Part shown: piece by piece, positions 57,799 to 64,000 of the stretch
Numbering within the stretch: the first letter of the stretch is position 1
Layout: every line of letters starts with the position of its first letter
Assembly (NCBI GenBank): GCA_947044365.1
Contig: OX345645.1
Coordinates: 1,424,356-1,488,355, forward strand
DNA: 64,000 bases
Direction: 5' to 3'
DNA from: Petrosia ficiformis
Taxonomy: Eukaryota > Porifera > Demospongiae > Haplosclerida > Petrosiidae
The notes under the pieces: generated by a model
What the model saw: only the letters and a program-made list of their open reading frames with translations
The model's database searches: none
What the model was told of the DNA's origin: nothing
Translations under genes and position numbers: made by a program

Positions 57799-60700
57799 TT
57801 AGGATATCACACATCCTCTTTCTCCTTCTGGATCACCCTAAATATCAAAATAAAACAGTATGTAGGTTCATGATTCATGTAGTATGGTTATATAAGCAAG
57901 GGTTGGGTTTCTAATTATTGGTTTTACTCTAGGGTTAAGCAGGGGGTTTAATTAGTGGTACTACACTAGCATTAAACAGGGAGGTTTCTAATTATACTAG
58001 GGCTAGGCAAAGGTAATTGAGTTTCTAATTAGTGGTACATGTACTAGGGTTAGGCAAGGGTGGGGCTTCTAATTAGTGGTACTATACTAGGGGGGTGTAC
58101 TTCTAATTAGTGGTACTATACTAGGGGGGTGTACTTCTAATTAGTGGTACTACACTAGCGTTAAACAGGGAGGTTTCTAATTATACTAGGGCTAGGCAAA
58201 GGTAATTGAGTTTCTAATTAGTGGTACATGTACTAGGGTTAGGCAAGGGTGGGGCTTCTAATTAGTGGTACTATACTAGGGGGGTGTACTTCTAATTAGT
58301 GGCAAAAGGGGTTGGGTTTCTAATTAAAGTTGAGTTTGCACCAAATTAAATGGTTAGTTTGGTGCCAATTCAATGTGAACGTAGCTCTTCATAGATTGTA
58401 CACATACATGCAACATACATCAGCTGACACATGCACACGTGTACCACTTACATGTACATGTCACAAGATGCAGGTACACAATGTAACATGCAAGCATCAT
58501 CTCACAAAACAGAGTGACACGACTCTACACACTAAAATTATTTTAAGCCTTCATAACATTGTCCACTTGGGCTACATTTTGAAATATACATGTACATGTA
58601 TGCAATATAGCAGGCAAACCTGCTGGTGGAATATGTGTTCATCTCGAACCTGAGGATATGGTCGGTGGACAGTGACAGGAGCTGTGGAGGAGGACTGAAC
58701 AGTAGTTGTAGACTCCTGTTGCTGAACCCTCACTGGAGATGTCTCTGGAATGTAAGGAAAGTTACGAGAACCACTATCTGTCTGCTCTAGTTCTAGTTGA
58801 GATGAACTTTCACTGAACGAGACTTCCTTTCTTTGAGTGAATGTTGCAACAACCTTTAATTATGTACACATAAATGTAAAACTCTAATCTCAAAATGTGA
58901 AAATAAAATTTACCTCTCCACCCTTGGTACAGAGTGATGTAAGAGTTTTTGGGCCATTACCCCAGTTGCGAATTGCTTTCCAAATAATATCAGTAGGAGG
59001 AGTATGAACAGCTTCATCTGCACCTGCAGCCCAAACCTATAAATATTATGAAAAAAGGTACAGCTTTACACATATACATGTACATCAGTGTTTTTGATAA
59101 GCGCACCATTGGCCCAAAGAGCTTCTTATTTGGCACAGCACAGTTAATTATGATTATATTGCATTAACTCTTAGTTAACTGGGTCAAGATGTATTCTCAA
59201 TGGCGCACACACTAACCATTTTTGAGCCAATTTGGCCTAAGCTTCAAAACTTATCAAAAACTCTGATATACATGTATATCGTATGGACAGAAGCAATCTG
59301 ATTGGTCAATCATTGATGTGTGTATACTTACAGTGACTGATGCTCCACCCTGCAATTTTGACTTGCTATGAAATCGGAATTCTACCTTTTCATTAGTACT
59401 CTCCACCTCATGGACTATCTTGAAACCTCCAAGAGGCTCAATCTATTGAAATACAAAATATATGATAAATGTAGAAATTATGAAATCATTATTACAGTTT
59501 CACTATAAATGTACCAGTTGAGAAACGTTTTCTTTTCTATATCTTGTGATAATCATTCAAGGCAAACAAAGCACAAAATAGCCTAATTGGGGTTCCGTAC
59601 AGACGGAAAAGCAATTTGATGAGTGTGAAGCACACTGCTACATGTACTAGGGGGTCTGGAGGTACATGAACATTGTATCCTCCCAATGTAGGCCCTTCAG
59701 AGATTGCTTCTGGAGAGGGGGAAATCACTTCATGGAAGCACATGAAACATATATGGTACTACACTATAATACTATGATATCCTTACCCCTAGTATAGAAG
59801 TATACTAGCTACATGTACATGTATATACCTGTACTGTATGTAAGTGTAGTACTGTACCATATATACTCTAATAATAGTAATAATACATATACCTTGTCTG
59901 ACATATTTTTTAATTGTATAAAACGTCCATCAGGATCAACATCACAGATCTGTATAAAACCTGCAGCACTGGAAGAGGTGGCAGCAACCTGCTTCTTATG
60001 TTTTTTAAGTCTTGGTCCATCTTTTTCACCATGTTGACGAGTACGCTTTTCACGTGTGGGTGTAGCAGATATATTCAACCTGTAGAATGTGAAGAAATTC
60101 AGGGATAAGAATTAATTAATGGACCACACAAAACATTTCTCATGACTAAATACACGTACATTATACATGTACATGTACATGTTGTACATGTAGGTTGTGA
60201 TATTCATCAAGGGCAGTAACAAACTGTTCAAAGTTGTTTCAATCTTTGTTGAATCTGATGTTAATCTTTGTTTGTTCAAATGAAATATTTAGAGACACGT
60301 GAATAGAGATGTACATGTACATGTACATGTGTATATGCAGGGGTGTGAAAATAGTGAGCCAATTTACAGACATTTGTAGTAACAACACCTACATGTACAT
60401 GTATACACCTACATGTACATGTACATGTACATGTACTTCTTACACCATATGAGACTATATAAATAACATTATTTCATGACTTCTTGTATGAAGATTCAAC
60501 CAACACGAGGATAACAATGCATTAAGCAGTGCATACCTGATTTCTTCTTCTTGAAGTAAAGCAGAAAGTGTTGCAATTTCTTGTTCCAATTGAATACGAA
60601 GGTCCAAGAGTGCCTCATATTCACGTATCTTCTCGTTATAGTTCTCCCTCAATTGTCTCATTTCATCCATCAGCCGAGACATGTCATCAGAATGACGTTG

Positions 60701-63700
60701 TTTGATAAGACCTAGTTCCTGCTCCTTTTCCCTCAGTGTGTTTTCCAACAATTCAGTCTGAGGATATAAATTTGTAATATTTATGTTTTGTGATATGATC
60801 TTGTTAACAATAACTAAACCTCCTTTATTAAAACTTTAGTTGATGAAACTAAAGTCTGTTCCCATTAACTGTACTATAGTAATGTCACAAGGTTAATACA
60901 TGATTATACTGTAACTCAATAACAATTGAAATTTGATATACACAAAAAAGAATGGGAAGGATAATTACATGTACATGTACATGTATATGAAAATGGTGCA
61001 GGTAAAAAGATTGTTAGTAATTTCAAACTAAGGTTATGAACATTTTTCTAAGGTCATGGTGAATGTGAATGGCCTTTATAACTAAATTACAGGTCTACTA
61101 ACAATTACTAAAATAAAAATTGGCCAATGGGCACTTTTGTTTACATGTAAAATACCATTTTAATGAGCTAAATATTATTAAACTAAAGGTCATTCACATT
61201 CACCTTGTCCTCAGAAAAATGTTTAGTTTGGAATAACCAACAATCTTTTTACTCGCACCATTTCATATAATAATCCTTCCCGTTCTTTTTTGTGTATGTC
61301 AAATTTCAATCCATTGCATCATTATTGAGTTACAGTATATTAACTTTACAATGTATGACATTAAACTATACTATACACTATAGTACATATAAAGTCATCA
61401 CATCCTAATTTAGAGGACATCGTGAATGTGAACAGACATGTACATGTACATGTACATTTGTAAATGTATAACTACACATGTACATGTACATTGTACATTG
61501 TACATGTAAAATAAAAGCCAAGCAAAACATAACTATACTAAAGTGCAGCCCTGATTTCTTCATACACTGTATATGCTCATAGTAAATTAGTAATGTCATG
61601 AAAATTCATTTACACGTACAGCTATACTGTATCAACTACACTGTGACTGTAGTACAATACTTACATGTACATTGGCTTAGAATACAAATAATTACATGCT
61701 TCATACACATCCTGATATAACCTGAACAATGTCTATACACCTACATGTACTATACATGTAATTGTTATACAATACATGTACTATACTACAGGTAGAGCAT
61801 CTGTCTGGAATACAGTGTCGTGGGTTCGAATCCCACCTGAGGCAACTCTCATTTTTCATTTTTCATTTTTCCATTGTCTCAGGTGTCTGTCTTTCTTTCT
61901 TTCTTTCAGATATCATATGTATATCATTTTGTGATTCCCTTATACGAAGAAGCAACTGAAAGAAATCATTTTGACAACAACTTCTGAACATAATGCTTGG
62001 GACTTTTCCAAACTACAGCGTTACACTCCCCATCCATCCACACTGTAAATATTATACATGTACATGTACATGTAACTCACAGTCTCCTGTAGCTTTGTAA
62101 TAGTCTTGCTAGACTGAGAAAAGGAGGCATTGACTTGTCTGAGTTCACTGTTCAATCGTGTGGTGGTGCTGGCATCTCTCATGGTTTGGTTTTCTAGCAT
62201 TTCCAGCTGTAAAAAAAATATTTGGGAGGGTGGAGTGAGATAATTATGATAATACACTTCAAGGTAACTGAGAAACCATACAACTACCACATTGAGCAGG
62301 TGCACAGTTCAATATAAATTAAATTATAAATCAAATGATGAGCATTAATTAGAATAACCTTGGCTCTGAAAGCCTTTTCCAAATCAAGTCTGTACTGTTC
62401 AGTTTCTTTTTCAATCTCCTCTCTAGCATCATCAATGGCTGCCTGAAGACGTTCAGCAAAATCGTCATCAGTTTCTTCTACACCGGACCCATCACGATAC
62501 ACTGAATAACCAGTACGCCTGACTGTAGTCAACTCCTACAGTAAACATAGTATATAACTATATGTACATGTATGTCAATATGGCAGTACAAACATCACTG
62601 TACAAAAACATACTGTTCTCTGGCATCAGTAACAAATATGCTGTGTTCATTGAATATATTTCTCAAACAAGAGGTGTCAGAATATTTATCATCACGTGCC
62701 AGTTTACATGTACATGTATTAATTAACAAAAGAACAGCTTATGTATGTTACATACACATGTACTTTCATATACATGTACATGTGTGTAATCAATTAACAA
62801 ATAATGTATTTCTCAAACAAGAGGTGTCAGAATTATCATTACATGTACAAACCAGTTTTCATGTACAATGTACATTGTACTAATCAACCAAGGAACATGG
62901 CAGCTTGTATTATACACAATGTATATACATGTACATGAGGGCCAAAAAATCAGCTTGTATTCAAAACAAAATACATTGTATGTAATTTGATATAATTAGT
63001 GACTTTCTGAGGTTAAATACATAGATATAGAGAATTATACATCTTTGAATGCTATCAATTGGGGGTTATTGTATACATGTACAGCATAAGCAGAATTAAA
63101 ATACATCTCTACTACACCTCATCATAAAGTTTCTTCTTGAAGGCCATGTCTTCACGAAGTGACTGTATCTGGTTCTGCAAGTCTACTTTACTAAGAACCT
63201 CAGCCTCCAAATTTTTCATTTGTTTCTTCAACTGAATACGAAGTTCTTCAACCTCTTCTTCAACTTCTTGTAACTACATTATCAATATACATGTATGATG
63301 GATAGATAGATGAATGTATGGATGGTGAATGAATAAATAGATGGATGAATTTACATGTACATATGAATGGATGGATGGATGGATGGATGGATGGATAGAT
63401 AGATGACCATATAAATTGATGGATGAATGTACATGTATGTATGAATAGAAAGATACCCTTTGTTGTGTTGTGATCTTGTCACTAATGGCAGATCTACGTT
63501 GTGTATCTAAATCTTCGGCATTCTTTCTTGCATCGACCAGCTCTGGTCGAAGTCGTTCTAGCTCTTCATTTAATTCTTTTAATCTATAATAAAATGTAAA
63601 AATAAAATTAATTTAAATTACACAATAGCTGCTATTCAACAGTCATTATGTCATGTGACGGACCATGTGACTGTGAATAAATAAAAAAAAGTATACAATG

Positions 63701-64000
63701 TTTAGTATCCAGGAAGCACTGTTTATGTTCTTCCTGGATACCAATGCATGGTATTTGTGTAAATGACTTGTAAATTCAATGAAGAAAAATATATATATAT
63801 ATATATAATTATATATATATATATATATATAATTATATATATATATATATATATAATTATAATAAAATTTGTTATTACAATTATTTTTGAACTAACTCTG
63901 CTTCAAGTGCCTCGACCTTCTCAGCATTCTTGCTCGCTAATATTTGGTAACGTGCTTTCTCCTTCGCTGTATCATCTATCAGAACACGAGCATCCTCTAA
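57799..64000 (-). CDS. LMN: Nuclear lamin (intermediate filament), 5' part outside the window
   Basis: Forms the nuclear lamina (family knowledge). The 524 residues present run from coil 1 (LEDARVLIDDTAKEKARYQ) through coil 1B and coil 2 to the rod end (LEQEIATLSALLQEEEIR). Next come a flank with ATPTREKR and a basic NLS-like RLKKHKKQ. The Ig-like lamin tail domain follows (FIQICDVDPDGRFIQLKN to VTVWAAGADE and WGNGPKTLTSL). A Ser/Thr/Gln linker leads to a terminal CVIS CaaX box. Exons, 5' to 3': 63897-64000 (partial), 63457-63583, 63118-63273, 62359-62535, 62081-62206, 60537-60757, 59893-60079, 59332-59442, 58914-59036, 58650-58853, 57799-57837. The lamin tail domain and CaaX exclude a cytoplasmic filament. 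The head and the start of coil 1A lie beyond the right edge. Confidence 0.95.
57895..58325. repeat. TTTCTAATTAGTGGTAC minisatellite
   Basis: Units built from TTCTAATTAGTGGTACTATA and CTAGGGTTAGGCAAGGGTGG. A block of about 190 bp (from about 57960) is repeated at about 58150. Final lamin intron. Confidence 0.88.
59086..59265 (+). mobile_element. hAT-like MITE, copy G
   Basis: CAGTGTTTTTGATAAGC...ATCAAAAACTCTG with flanking ATGTACAT (59078-59085) and ATATACAT (59266-59273). Shorter than other copies by internal deletions. Lamin intron. Confidence 0.82.
61790..61905 (+). repeat. tRNA-derived SINE copy with A-box-like head
   Basis: GGTAGAGCATCTGTCTGGAA (A-box-like part), GTCGTGGGTTCGAATCCCAC (B box), GAGGCAACTCTCATTTTTCA and a TTTC run. 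Lamin intron. Confidence 0.75.
63290..63450. repeat. (GGAT)n / GATAGATGAATG simple repeat
   Basis: Impure tetranucleotide repeats in the lamin intron between exons 63457-63583 and 63118-63273. Confidence 0.9.
63788..63860. repeat. (TA)n runs with AATTATA interruptions
   Basis: Three (TA)n blocks separated by AATTATA in the first visible lamin intron, near the exon donor. Confidence 0.93.

Noticed and set aside
58330..58653. 107-codon plus-strand frame overlapping lamin
   Set aside because: Antisense to a lamin intron, repeat-rich and without domain similarity.

Overview
This is nuclear DNA of an animal, most likely an early-branching one. A demosponge is my best guess; I base that on AT-rich sequence, short GT-AG introns, many dispersed short elements and very frequent ACATGT palindromes. 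There is no bacterial operon, CRISPR array or rRNA. I rebuilt five intron-rich genes by joining exons on splice sites, reading phase and family motifs. They alternate strand: PDE8 (-, 140-18338), WDR41 (+, 18730-30640), frataxin (-, 31456-34967), CENP-E/kinesin-7 (+, 35201-57032) and a nuclear lamin (-, 57799 to beyond the right edge).

Layout: PDE8 and WDR41 are head to head across about 390 bp, and frataxin and CENP-E are head to head across about 230 bp; each gap is probably a shared promoter. WDR41/frataxin and CENP-E/lamin are tail to tail. The 64 kb is almost wholly genic. Most of the bulk is intron, filled with microsatellites, higher-order satellites, small inverted-repeat transposons and tRNA-derived SINEs.

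Roles (from family knowledge): PDE8 is a high-affinity cAMP phosphodiesterase with a REC-like and a PAS domain. WDR41 is a beta-propeller partner of the C9orf72-SMCR8 complex at lysosomes. Frataxin serves mitochondrial iron-sulfur cluster assembly. CENP-E is a kinetochore kinesin and lamin builds the nuclear lamina. They are not one pathway. However, the neighbours CENP-E (C-terminal CKQQ) and lamin (C-terminal CVIS) both end in prenylation-type CaaX boxes and both act in mitosis or at the nuclear envelope.

Most notable observations: (1) CENP-E has a four-exon stalk cassette of exactly 91 codons (13 heptads) present in three near-identical tandem copies, plus an older fourth; 32 consecutive stalk exons are all phase 0-0. 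(2) Frataxin intron 4 is an approximately 1.7 kb GTAT-type satellite with a dimeric higher-order period. (3) A hAT-like non-autonomous transposon family has at least seven copies, several with readable 8-bp target duplications, one of them nested inside another repeat. (4) A WDR41 3' splice site abuts a (CA)n tract instead of a pyrimidine tract. All gene models are manual predictions without transcript support.
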